This document shows positions 53,530-60,942 of a DNA stretch of 64,000 bases, piece after piece. Each line of letters begins with the position of its first letter. Position 1 is the first letter of the stretch. This DNA comes from an uncultured Porphyromonas sp. Its GTDB lineage: Bacteria; Bacteroidota; Bacteroidia; Bacteroidales; Porphyromonadaceae. The stretch lies in the NCBI GenBank assembly GCA_934364985.1, contig CAKRMU010000002.1:174463-238462 (forward strand). The letters are read 5' to 3'. The notes under the pieces are model-generated. The model did no database searches. It saw nothing but the letters and a program-made list of their open reading frames with translations, and had not been told where the DNA came from. The translations under genes were made by a program, and so were the position numbers.

Positions 53530-53613
53530 GATACCCTATATTAGTCCGGGCGAATACCTGATATCCGTCGAGGCGAATTCCGTATATCCGTTGGAGCTAA
53601 TATAGGGTATTAG
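53530..53613. repeat. Four-unit 23-bp-period palindromic array (array G)
   Basis: Cores start at 53530, 53553, 53576 and 53599 (GATACCCTATATTAG, AATACCTGATATCCG, AATTCCGTATATCCG, AATATAGGGTATTAG). Spacers are TCCGGGCG, TCGAGGCG and TTGGAGCT. The last unit plus one spacer base at its left, CTAATATAGGGTATTAG, shows matched change in both arms. An A5 tract precedes it and GGGGTTAT follows, as in array D. It lies between tandem plus-strand genes in a 522-bp gap. Confidence 0.86.
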
Positions 53614-53761
53614 CTATCGGGGTTATCAGAAGCCATTTATTCGGATGCGTATCTACTTAATATCCAATGACAATACCCTTACCGAGGAATGCCGATATTC
53701 ATTACTCCATAGAGTGGACAAAACAATTTCGCCATTTATCGGTTATAATTACAAAAAAGTG

Positions 53762-53795
53762 AGCTTCAATGAAGCTACTAAAGCTGTTTTTTTTT
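53762..53795 (+). terminator. Small hairpin followed by T9 tract upstream of the antiporter gene
   Basis: AGCTTCAATGAAGCT (53762-53776) is a 7-bp perfect hairpin with a single central base, followed after 10 nt by nine Ts. The distance between stem and T-run is larger than in a standard terminator. It lies 42 bp before the antiporter ATG, so attenuation of that gene is also possible. Confidence 0.35.
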
Positions 53796-53837
53796 GTATA
53801 TTGCATAAGAAAAACTAATAGATAGCATATAGGATTT

Positions 53838-55355
53838 ATGCTTGGTGCCGTTATCTCCGTAGACCACTTTCTCCTCTATGGCTCCATACTCGCCATAGTA
53901 GGATTATTTTTGAGTAAAACAGGTTTTAAGTTTGGGCTGCCTACTCTACTCCTTTTCTTAGGGGTCGGGGTAGTCGCAGGATCCACTCATTACATCAGTT
54001 TTGACAACCACGAATTGGCTCAAGCTATAGGTAGCGTAGCTCTTGTGGTGATATTGTTTTCGGGCGGTATGGACACCTCCTACAAGGAGATCAAGCCCGT
54101 AATGGTACCTGGTGGGCTACTCGCGACAGTGGGAGTACTCCTTACGGCTCTCCTCACCGGCACCTTTATCTACTACCTCTTTCAGTGGGTTGATATGGGG
54201 ATTCGGCTAAGCTTCTTAGAGTCATTGCTATTTGCATCCGTAATGAGTTCAACTGACTCCGCATCCGTATTCTCAATACTTCGCTCAAAGCGAACCAATT
54301 TGAAGCACAACCTTAAGCCCCTACTCGAGTTTGAGAGTGGTAGTAATGACCCAATGGCATATATGCTCACCGTGATCCTCATCCAGATGATATTAAAGGG
54401 CGATAGTGTCACGATATGGGATGGGGTACTGATGTTTATAGTACAATTTGCAGTGGGTATCATCGCTGGACTATTGCTGGGTAAAGGAGCGGTCCGGCTC
54501 GTCAATCAGGTCAATTTATATGCGACTTCTCTATACCCTATCCTGCTACTTTTTGTGGCATTTTTCATCTATTCAGCCACAGGTTTTATCTATGGGAACG
54601 GCTACCTCGCAGTATATATTGCAGGGTTGGTTATTGGCAACTCCCGTATGCAATACAGCAATACCACAGCGAAGTTTTTCGATGGTATGCAGTGGCTATG
54701 TCAGCTCGTAATGTTTCTGACACTTGGGCTTTTAGTCGAGGCTGATTACCTATGGCACGTTGCCTTGCCCGCATTAGCTATTTCCGTATTTATGCTCTTC
54801 GTGGGACGACCAATATCCGTTCACATCACCCTAAGCCCATTTTACAAGCAGTTTAATTGGAAAGCCCAGAGGTACGTCAGCTGGGTGGGGCTTCGCGGTG
54901 CAGTACCTATCATCTTCGCAATATCCCCATGGGTCGCTGGCATAGAGAGTGCCCATCTCATCTTTACTATCGTCTTTTTCATCACCATACTATCGCTACT
55001 CATTCAAGGCACCTCCGTACAATGGATGGCAGAGAAACTCGATCTCGTCGATGATAGTGTCCAGCAACAAGTATTTACGGATATGAACCTACCAGAGCAG
55101 ATAAAAAGTGCTATCTCCGAGATGATAGTCAACCCCAATATGATTGCTATCAGCCCTCTCCTAAAAGACTTATCCCTACCTGACCACACCCTTGCTATTA
55201 TGGTACAGAGAGACAATAGCTTCTTTATTCCAAGGGGGAATACGGCACTTGAGGTGGGCGATCATGTACTTTTTATCTCTGATGATGAGGAAGCTCTCGT
55301 GCAGGCTTATGAGGAATTAGGCGTCAATACATATAGCATGGACAAAAACGTATAA
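53838..55355 (+). CDS. nhaP2: Potassium/proton antiporter (CvrA/NhaP2 type)
   Basis: A 505-residue CPA1-type cation/proton antiporter with about twelve membrane segments (VDHFLLYGSILAIVGLFLS onwards), the conserved ASSDSASVFSIL-type segment (here MSSTDSASVFSILRSKRTN near 135), FESGSNDPMAYML near 165, and GLRGAVPIIFAI near 350. The C-terminal 100 residues form a TrkA-C domain (LPDHTLAIMVQRDNSFFIPRG and GDHVLFISDDEE), which usually senses or regulates. The name is by family; substrate is K+ by analogy. Its stop overlaps the dapF start (TAATG). Confidence 0.88.
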   Translation: MLGAVISVDHFLLYGSILAIVGLFLSKTGFKFGLPTLLLFLGVGVVAGSTHYISFDNHELAQAIGSVALVVILFSGGMDTSYKEIKPVMVPGGLLATVGVLLTALLTGTFIYYLFQWVDMGIRLSFLESLLFASVMSSTDSASVFSILRSKRTNLKHNLKPLLEFESGSNDPMAYMLTVILIQMILKGDSVTIWDGVLMFIVQFAVGIIAGLLLGKGAVRLVNQVNLYATSLYPILLLFVAFFIYSATGFIYGNGYLAVYIAGLVIGNSRMQYSNTTAKFFDGMQWLCQLVMFLTLGLLVEADYLWHVALPALAISVFMLFVGRPISVHITLSPFYKQFNWKAQRYVSWVGLRGAVPIIFAISPWVAGIESAHLIFTIVFFITILSLLIQGTSVQWMAEKLDLVDDSVQQQVFTDMNLPEQIKSAISEMIVNPNMIAISPLLKDLSLPDHTLAIMVQRDNSFFIPRGNTALEVGDHVLFISDDEEALVQAYEELGVNTYSMDKNV

Positions 55356-55532
55356 TGGATATTCTTTTTGAGCAAGCCCACGGATTGGGCAACGAATATA
55401 TCAAAATCAACTTTAACGAAAACCCAATAGAAATGATTCCGAAAATGGAAATAACTTTCGATAAACTTCACGGATTAGGCAACGACTATATATACATCAA
55501 CCTCGATGAACACCCCCTACAAGACATCTCCG
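55355..55532 (+). repeat. 90-bp in-frame tandem duplication at the dapF start
   Basis: Bases 55355-55444 and 55445-55532 align codon by codon without gaps, each starting ATGGA and sharing CACGGATTRGGCAACGA at the same offset. The copies differ at many silent and non-silent sites, so the duplication is not recent. Confidence 0.85.
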
Positions 55533-56242
55533 AATTCGCTAAAACATACAGCCCAAGACGGATAGGGATCGGGGGCGATGGTGTGGTGACCTACAACCGA
55601 GAGCCATCGGGAAACTACCTGATGCGGATATTCAACCAAGATGGCTCCGAGGGTATGATGTGCGGAAATGCCATTCGGTGCGTTGCAAAACTGCTATACG
55701 AGCGAGGGTTATGCCGCAAAAACCCAATGACAATTAACACACAATCAGGCGAAAAAGTGCTATCTCTCGTCATCAGTAATGGCATAGTAACGGACGCCAA
55801 AGTAGATATGGGATGCCCCAAAATTTATGATCCCCACAAGACGATTGACGATATTGAGGGGGTATGGGTGAGCATTGGCAACCCTCATTTTGTCCACTTC
55901 ATTGAGACCGATCTTAACGATTATCCGTTAGAAACTATCGGCCCAAAGATAGAGCATAGCCCTATTTTTGAGGGTGGAATTAACTACGAAGTGGCTCGGA
56001 TTACCGACAAACACAACATCGAAATGAGGGTTTGGGAGCGCGGTTCCGGACTAACTATGGCATGCGGAACGGGTGCAACAGCTACCGGCGTTGCCGCTAT
56101 CCGCTTGGGCATAGTCGATAGCCCCGTGAAGGTAAGTATGCCAGGAGGCTCATTGGTGATTGATTGGGGTGGCTCCGAAACGCTGTCTGCCTTCATGACA
56201 GGTCCCGCAACTTATGTATTCCAAGGTAAAGTAAACGTATGA
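55355..56242 (+). CDS. dapF: Diaminopimelate epimerase with duplicated N-terminal segment
   Basis: Converts LL- to meso-diaminopimelate for peptidoglycan and lysine. The frame from 55355 is coupled to the antiporter stop (TAATG) and gives 295 residues. Its first 30 codons are a diverged copy of the next 30: FEQAHGLGNEYIKINFNENP versus FDKLHGLGNDYIYINLDEHP. A normal DapF begins at the second copy, ATG 55445 (265 residues). The two catalytic cysteines are in MMCGNAIRC and MACGTGATAT, and the rest is complete. Which ATG is used cannot be told; the enzyme core is intact. It overlaps dapL by 4 nt. Confidence 0.94.
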   Translation: MDILFEQAHGLGNEYIKINFNENPIEMIPKMEITFDKLHGLGNDYIYINLDEHPLQDISEFAKTYSPRRIGIGGDGVVTYNREPSGNYLMRIFNQDGSEGMMCGNAIRCVAKLLYERGLCRKNPMTINTQSGEKVLSLVISNGIVTDAKVDMGCPKIYDPHKTIDDIEGVWVSIGNPHFVHFIETDLNDYPLETIGPKIEHSPIFEGGINYEVARITDKHNIEMRVWERGSGLTMACGTGATATGVAAIRLGIVDSPVKVSMPGGSLVIDWGGSETLSAFMTGPATYVFQGKVNV

Positions 56243-57441
56243 ATAAGATCAATAAAAACTTCAAAAAGCTACCCGGTAGCTACCTTTTTGCAGAGATAAA
56301 TAGACAGGTAACGAAATACCAGTCGGAGCATCCGGATGCCAAAATCATCCGAATGGGCATTGGAGATATCACCCGACCTCTTCCCCCTTCTGTCATAAAA
56401 AATATGCACAAAGCTGTGGACGAGCTTACCTCTATGGAAACCCTACATGGCTATGGACCTGAGCAGGGATATGCCTTTTTACGTGACGCGATCGTGGCTA
56501 ACGATTACGCACCATACGGAGCTGACATTGCACCAGACGAGATATTCGTCAGCGATGGAGCCAAAAGCGATACTGCTAATATCGTGGATCTCTTTAGCAA
56601 TGATGTACGTGTTGCAGTCACGGATCCCGTATATCCCGTATACGTAGATAGCAATGCCCTTGCGGGTAGAGCTGGAGAATATCTCACCGAGGGCTATTGG
56701 AGCGGACTTCAATATCTCACTTGCAACGCGGAGAATGGCTTCGTACCCGCACTTCCTACCCATCCTGTCGACATCATATACCTATGCTATCCGAATAACC
56801 CTACCGGCACTACGCTGACACGGGATGAACTAAAGCGATTCGTAGATTACGCTCTTAGCCACGACACACTACTACTTTTTGATGCCGCCTACGAGGCTTT
56901 TATCCGTGAGGACAATGTCCCTCACTCCATCTATGAGATAGAGGGAGCTAAGAAGTGTGCGATAGAATTTAGAAGTTACTCCAAGACTGCGGGCTTTACA
57001 GGTGTGCGATGTGGCTATACAGTAGTACCTAAGACGCTTCCTGAAAACCTAAATGCGATGTGGAGCCGGAGGCAGACAACCAAGTTTAATGGTGCGAGCT
57101 ACATCAGCCAATGTGGTGCAATGGCTATTTACTCAGAAGAGGGAAAAGCCGAAGTCAAAGCGACCATTGACTATTATCTTGACAATGCTCGGACGATCCG
57201 CAATGCCCTTGACAGCATTGGAGTAACCTACTATGGGGGTGTCTCATCGCCTTATATTTGGCTGAAAACACCCAAGGAATACCCTAGCTCATGGGACTAT
57301 TTCCACTACCTTCTTACCGAAAAAGCCATCGTAGGAACCCCTGGCGTAGGCTTTGGATTAGCAGGTGAAGGATACCTCAGATTATCGGCATTCAACAGCC
57401 ATGAAGCCACGCATGAAGCGATGGATAGACTCACGATGTAA
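56239..57441 (+). CDS. dapL: LL-diaminopimelate aminotransferase
   Basis: PLP enzyme that forms LL-diaminopimelate directly from tetrahydrodipicolinate, bypassing the acylated intermediates. The 400-residue protein has MGIGDITRPLPPSVI near residue 35, METLHGYGPEQGYAFLRDAI near 66, SDGAKSDTANI near 102, CYPNNPTGTTL near 180, and the PLP lysine in RSYSKTAGFTGVRCGYT near 243. It directly follows dapF, its pathway partner, with a 4-nt overlap. Confidence 0.97.
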   Translation: MNKINKNFKKLPGSYLFAEINRQVTKYQSEHPDAKIIRMGIGDITRPLPPSVIKNMHKAVDELTSMETLHGYGPEQGYAFLRDAIVANDYAPYGADIAPDEIFVSDGAKSDTANIVDLFSNDVRVAVTDPVYPVYVDSNALAGRAGEYLTEGYWSGLQYLTCNAENGFVPALPTHPVDIIYLCYPNNPTGTTLTRDELKRFVDYALSHDTLLLFDAAYEAFIREDNVPHSIYEIEGAKKCAIEFRSYSKTAGFTGVRCGYTVVPKTLPENLNAMWSRRQTTKFNGASYISQCGAMAIYSEEGKAEVKATIDYYLDNARTIRNALDSIGVTYYGGVSSPYIWLKTPKEYPSSWDYFHYLLTEKAIVGTPGVGFGLAGEGYLRLSAFNSHEATHEAMDRLTM

Positions 57442-57514
57442 TGGGCAACTCCCTGCACATCAGCCGAGGACATTATTGTATCAGTAAAATAGTCACACTA
57501 TTTCAGCTCAAACG

Positions 57515-57598
57515 TATTCCCTAAATACGTTTGAGCTAATACCCTATATTCACTCACGCGGATACCTGGAATACGCTTTAACGTATTCCAGGTACCTT
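57515..57598. repeat. Four-unit 23-bp-period palindromic array (array H)
   Basis: Cores start at 57515, 57538, 57561 and 57584 (TATTCCCTAAATACG, AATACCCTATATTCA, GATACCTGGAATACG, TATTCCAGGTACCTT). Spacers are TTTGAGCT, CTCACGCG and CTTTAACG. The first unit with its flank, CGTATTCCCTAAATACG, has matched changes in both arms. Uniquely it lies between convergent genes (dapL and recA), and its T-run is on the right, so it may be inverted relative to the others. Confidence 0.83.
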
Positions 57599-57686
57599 TT
57601 CTAAGGAGTGCTCCATCCCAAACTTCGTAATTAAGGTCCTTAGGAAGGCGGATGGTAGGAATAAGGAGAGGAAATATCTAAACGAC

Positions 57687-57713
57687 AGAAGCTGTACACT
57701 TGGTACAGCTTCT
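57687..57713. terminator. Perfect hairpin in the dapL-recA convergent gap
   Basis: AGAAGCTGTAC (57687-57697) pairs perfectly with GTACAGCTTCT (57703-57713) around a 5-nt loop. No T-run follows on either strand, so it may act as a processing or stability element rather than a factor-independent terminator. The rest of the 57600-57870 gap shows no gene. Confidence 0.4.
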
Positions 57714-57870
57714 GGCGGTCGTTCCACAACATATTAGGATATTAGGTAAGAAAGATTGATTAGGTTATGCTTTGACTTAACAAAGGTGAGGAAAATAACG
57801 AGTAAAACCAAACAATTCTTATTGCTCTATAACATAAAAAAGCATTTATCCAACCTACTATGAGGAAACG

Positions 57871-58926
57871 TTAATCATCCTTTTTACTCGATAATATTAT
57901 ACCCGGATTTGCCGCTACTATCTCCTTAATCTTACGCTCAATCTCCTCAATTAAGTCTGGATTCTCCTGTAAGGTAATCATAGCATTTTCACGCCCTTGC
58001 CCCAGCTTAGTATCCTCATAGCTGTACCAAGAACCGCTTTTTCGGATCACCTCAAGGTCTGCTCCGGCATCAACTATTTCGCCAAGCTTTGAGATCCCCT
58101 TACCAAACATGATGTCAAACTCTGCCCTACGGAAAGGAGGTGCAAGCTTATTTTTTGCCACTTTAACTTTAGTGAGATTACCAAGGATATTCCCATCTTT
58201 GTCTTTGATAGGCGTACTCTTGCGGACATCCAATCGCACAGAGGCATAATACTTAAGGGCATTACCCCCCGTTGTCGTCTCAGGATTACCATACCCACCT
58301 ATCTTCTCTCGCATCTGGTTAATAAAGATACAAGTGGTCTGCGTCCTATTGATCACGCCAGCCAACTTACGGAGTGCTTGGCTCATCAATCGGGCATGAA
58401 GCCCCATACGACTCTCGCCCATATCGCCGTCGATCTCGCCCTTTGGAGTGAGAGCTGCCACAGAATCAATGACGATTAGATCCATAGCTGACGAACGGAT
58501 AAGACTCTCCGTAATCTCGAGGGCTTGCTCACCTGTACCTGGCTGAGATATCCATAGTTTCGAGAGGTCTACGCCAAGAGCCTCAGCATAATACCTGTCA
58601 AAAGCATTCTCAGCATCAATAATCGCTGCCACTCCACCCTGCTTTTGGCACTCGGCTATTGCGTGTATCGCAAGTGTCGTTTTACCTGAAGCCTCTTGAC
58701 CGTATATCTCAATTATTCGCCCCTTTGGATAGCCACCTACCCCGAGAGCGACATCGAGAGTTAATGACCCCGTAGGTATCACTTCGACATCTGGGATTTC
58801 CTCAGACGCCATATTCATAATGGCACCACTGCCGTAAGTTTTTTGCAACTTCGCAAGGACCGCTTCTAAGGCTTTCTTTTTATCTACTACTACGTTTACT
58901 TCCTGCTCCTTATCGTTCTTAGCCAT
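57871..58926 (-). CDS. recA: Recombinase RecA
   Basis: Strand-exchange ATPase and SOS coprotease. The 351-residue protein has Walker [17 protein letters not shown] near residue 74, the MAW core ([21 protein letters not shown] near 150), loop L1/L2 ([28 protein letters not shown] near 205), and a tapered C-terminus with acidic residues. Length is normal. It is 10 bp downstream of bcp, so it is probably transcribed from the upstream genes too. I saw no palindromic LexA box at its start. Confidence 0.98.
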   Translation of the reverse strand: MAKNDKEQEVNVVVDKKKALEAVLAKLQKTYGSGAIMNMASEEIPDVEVIPTGSLTLDVALGVGGYPKGRIIEIYGQEASGKTTLAIHAIAECQKQGGVAAIIDAENAFDRYYAEALGVDLSKLWISQPGTGEQALEITESLIRSSAMDLIVIDSVAALTPKGEIDGDMGESRMGLHARLMSQALRKLAGVINRTQTTCIFINQMREKIGGYGNPETTTGGNALKYYASVRLDVRKSTPIKDKDGNILGNLTKVKVAKNKLAPPFRRAEFDIMFGKGISKLGEIVDAGADLEVIRKSGSWYSYEDTKLGQGRENAMITLQENPDLIEEIERKIKEIVAANPGIILSSKKDD

Positions 58927-58936
58927 TGATATGTGT

Positions 58937-59410
58937 CTATTTATCTAATTCGTTAATAATCTGTAGCAACTGCTGAGCGTGTGTACTCGTCTTGATGTCT
59001 TTCCCCTTTATGACGGCACAGACAATACCATCCTCGTCTATCACAAAGGTACTCCGCTCTGTGCCATAGTACTTTCTGCCGTACATACTTTTCTCAATCC
59101 AAACACCGAAAGCCTGATTAAGCTCTGTCGAAGTGTCGGCAATAAGGGGGAAAGGCAAGCTATATTTCTCCTTGAATCTTTGGTGGCTCTTGGCTCCGTC
59201 TTTGCTCACTCCGATGACTTGATACCCAGCATCCTGTAGCTCAGATATGCCGTCACGAAGACTACAAGCTTCGGCCGTACACCCACTCGTATTATCCTTT
59301 GGGTAAAAGTAAAGTAGGACTTTGGTGCCTTTTAAGCTCTCTCTGGTGATCTCGCGACCGACTTCATCTGTGCCAAGAACTTCGGGTATCTTGTCTCCTA
59401 TATTTATCAT
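58937..59410 (-). CDS. bcp: Thioredoxin-dependent thiol peroxidase (BCP/PrxQ)
   Basis: Reduces hydrogen peroxide and alkyl hydroperoxides with thioredoxin as donor. The 157-residue protein has the peroxidatic Cys in [15 protein letters not shown] with the resolving Cys five residues later, the [15 protein letters not shown] segment, [17 protein letters not shown], and the late [12 protein letters not shown]. It starts within 4 nt of the end of the upstream dehydrogenase gene and is 10 bp before recA. Confidence 0.95.
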   Translation of the reverse strand: MINIGDKIPEVLGTDEVGREITRESLKGTKVLLYFYPKDNTSGCTAEACSLRDGISELQDAGYQVIGVSKDGAKSHQRFKEKYSLPFPLIADTSTELNQAFGVWIEKSMYGRKYYGTERSTFVIDEDGIVCAVIKGKDIKTSTHAQQLLQIINELDK

Positions 59411-60603
59411 AATTCTATGTCAGTATCAATACATTCGTGCCAAGGGAGTCCCTGTTTTGCCACTTCCTCGAGGAAGGGATCTGGGTCAAACTCTTCCACA
59501 TTAAAGACACCCTTGCCTGCCCACAACCCTTTGAAAAACATAATAGCTCCTGTTGTCGCTGGCACGCCTGTGGTATAGCTAACACCCTGAGCTCCTGTCT
59601 CTTTATACGCCGCTTCGTGGCTACAATTATTGTAAATATAATAAGTCTTTTCCTTACCATCTTTGATGCCTCGGATACGACAACCGATAGACGTTTGCCC
59701 TGTGTAGTTCTCCCCAAGCTCCTTAGGGTCTGGGAGGACTGCCTTGAGGAACTGTATTGGGACTATCTCTTTGCCCTCATACATTATCGGCTCTATGCTT
59801 GCCATACCGATATTCTGGATCACCCTCAGGTGTGTGAGATACTCCTCTCCGAAGGTCATCCAGAAGCGAGCCCGTTTAAGGGTCGGGAAGTTTTTAACTA
59901 AGCTCTCCAACTCTTCATGGTACAGTAGATAGCTTTCGCGAGGCCCCACTTCGGGATAGGTAAGTGGCTGATGTATCTCAAGCGGATTGGTCTCTACCCA
60001 CTTCCCATCCTGATAATACTTGCCTCTTTGGGTCACCTCACGGATATTGATCTCGGGGTTAAAGTTCGTTGCGAATGCTTTGTGATGGTCGCCAGCGTTA
60101 CAATCTACGATATCCAAATAGTGCATCTCATCAAAATGATGCTTCGCGGCATAGGCTGTAAATACACTGGTTACACCTGGGTCAAAACCGCATCCGAGGA
60201 TAGCCGTTAAGCCGGCTTCCTTAAAGCGGTCTTGGTAAGCCCACTGCCAACTATATTGATACTTAGCCTCATCTTTAGGCTCATAATTTGCCGTATCGAG
60301 GTAGTTAACGCCACACTCCAGACAGGCATCCATTATCGTCAGATCCTGATAAGGAAGTGCTACATTGATCACCAATTCGGGCTTAAAGCTCTTAAAAAGA
60401 GCTACCAATTCGTCCACATTATCGGCATCCACCTGAGCGGTCTTAATCTTTGCTTCTTTGATCTTACCTGCAATAGCATCGCACTTTGCTTTGTTACGGC
60501 TTGCCAGCATAATATCGGTAAAAATGTCGCTATTCATGGCTACCTTTTTGGCGACCACTGTCCCGACACCTCCGGCTCCGATAATCAATACACGTCCTTT
60601 CAT
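59407..60603 (-). CDS. Carboxynorspermidine dehydrogenase-type saccharopine dehydrogenase family protein
   Basis: A 398-residue NAD(P)-dependent dehydrogenase. The Rossmann motif LIIGAGGVGTVVAKKVA opens the protein; the family segments VINVALPYQDLTIMDACLECGVNYLDTANYEP (near 80-111), LGCGFDPGVTSVFTAYA and the late GAQGVSYTTGVPATTGA match the carboxynorspermidine dehydrogenase (CANSDH) group used for spermidine synthesis in Bacteroidota, rather than lysine-pathway saccharopine dehydrogenase. The decarboxylase partner is not in this window. A -7 box at 60657-60664 lies 54 bp before the start. It is co-directional with bcp and recA. Confidence 0.85.
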   Translation of the reverse strand: MKGRVLIIGAGGVGTVVAKKVAMNSDIFTDIMLASRNKAKCDAIAGKIKEAKIKTAQVDADNVDELVALFKSFKPELVINVALPYQDLTIMDACLECGVNYLDTANYEPKDEAKYQYSWQWAYQDRFKEAGLTAILGCGFDPGVTSVFTAYAAKHHFDEMHYLDIVDCNAGDHHKAFATNFNPEINIREVTQRGKYYQDGKWVETNPLEIHQPLTYPEVGPRESYLLYHEELESLVKNFPTLKRARFWMTFGEEYLTHLRVIQNIGMASIEPIMYEGKEIVPIQFLKAVLPDPKELGENYTGQTSIGCRIRGIKDGKEKTYYIYNNCSHEAAYKETGAQGVSYTTGVPATTGAIMFFKGLWAGKGVFNVEEFDPDPFLEEVAKQGLPWHECIDTDIEL

Positions 60604-60766
60604 CTCGAATAATATCTCAAATTAATTAATGACAAATACTTTATCCACTCCCTTTTCAAAGGTACTTATTTTTAACGAAAGAGGGGTCATAATAAGGAGG
60701 TGATTTACTCCGAGTGACGTTTTGTACGTACATCAAACGAATGGTCCTCAGAGATGCTCTATTGGG
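60604..60766. other. Upstream half of the CANSDH to lamin-tail gap
   Basis: Contains the -7 box at 60657-60664 and AT-rich DNA before array I. No reading frame or RNA fold stood out. Confidence 0.5.
60657..60664 (-). promoter_or_regulatory. Bacteroidota -7 box upstream of the CANSDH-bcp-recA cluster
   Basis: TACCTTTG on the minus strand matches the -7 consensus. The sequence upstream on that strand is A/T-rich with no clear TTG at 20 bp. Confidence 0.5.
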
Positions 60767-60850
60767 AATACCCATGATACGCAAAAACTAATACCCGGTA
60801 TTCTCTTAGACGAATCCAGGGTATTTGTCGAGGCGTATTCAGGGTATCTG
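60767..60850. repeat. Four-unit 23-bp-period palindromic array (array I)
   Basis: Cores start at 60767, 60790, 60813 and 60836 (AATACCCATGATACG, AATACCCGGTATTCT, AATCCAGGGTATTTG, TATTCAGGGTATCTG). Spacers are CAAAAACT, CTTAGACG and TCGAGGCG. The first core is weak, and the A-tract lies between cores 1 and 2. It lies between tandem minus-strand genes; nothing else is visible in the 60665-60942 stretch. Confidence 0.78.
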
Positions 60851-60942
60851 TTTTAGTAAATTTCACTCTCCTGAGAATGAATGCGATACCTATTCACCAT
60901 CTTATGTGGATATGGGGTATGACTAATCGTGCTAAAAGGTAC

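Noticed and set aside
59437..59901. 154-codon open frame antisense to the CANSDH-type gene
   Set aside because: Entirely within a confident gene; composition and pattern look like a reverse shadow.
3924..60850. CRISPR array
   Set aside because: The 23-bp period is too short, spacers are 6-8 bp, units are palindromic and dispersed at many sites, and no cas genes are present.
3924..60850. Arrays as transcription terminators
   Set aside because: Most lie between divergent genes, with no 3' end nearby, and strong conventional terminators occur separately (11667, 23905).
3924..60850. Arrays as insertion sequences or miniature transposons
   Set aside because: No constant outer inverted repeats or flanking target duplications could be seen, and the internal period is fixed rather than the ends.
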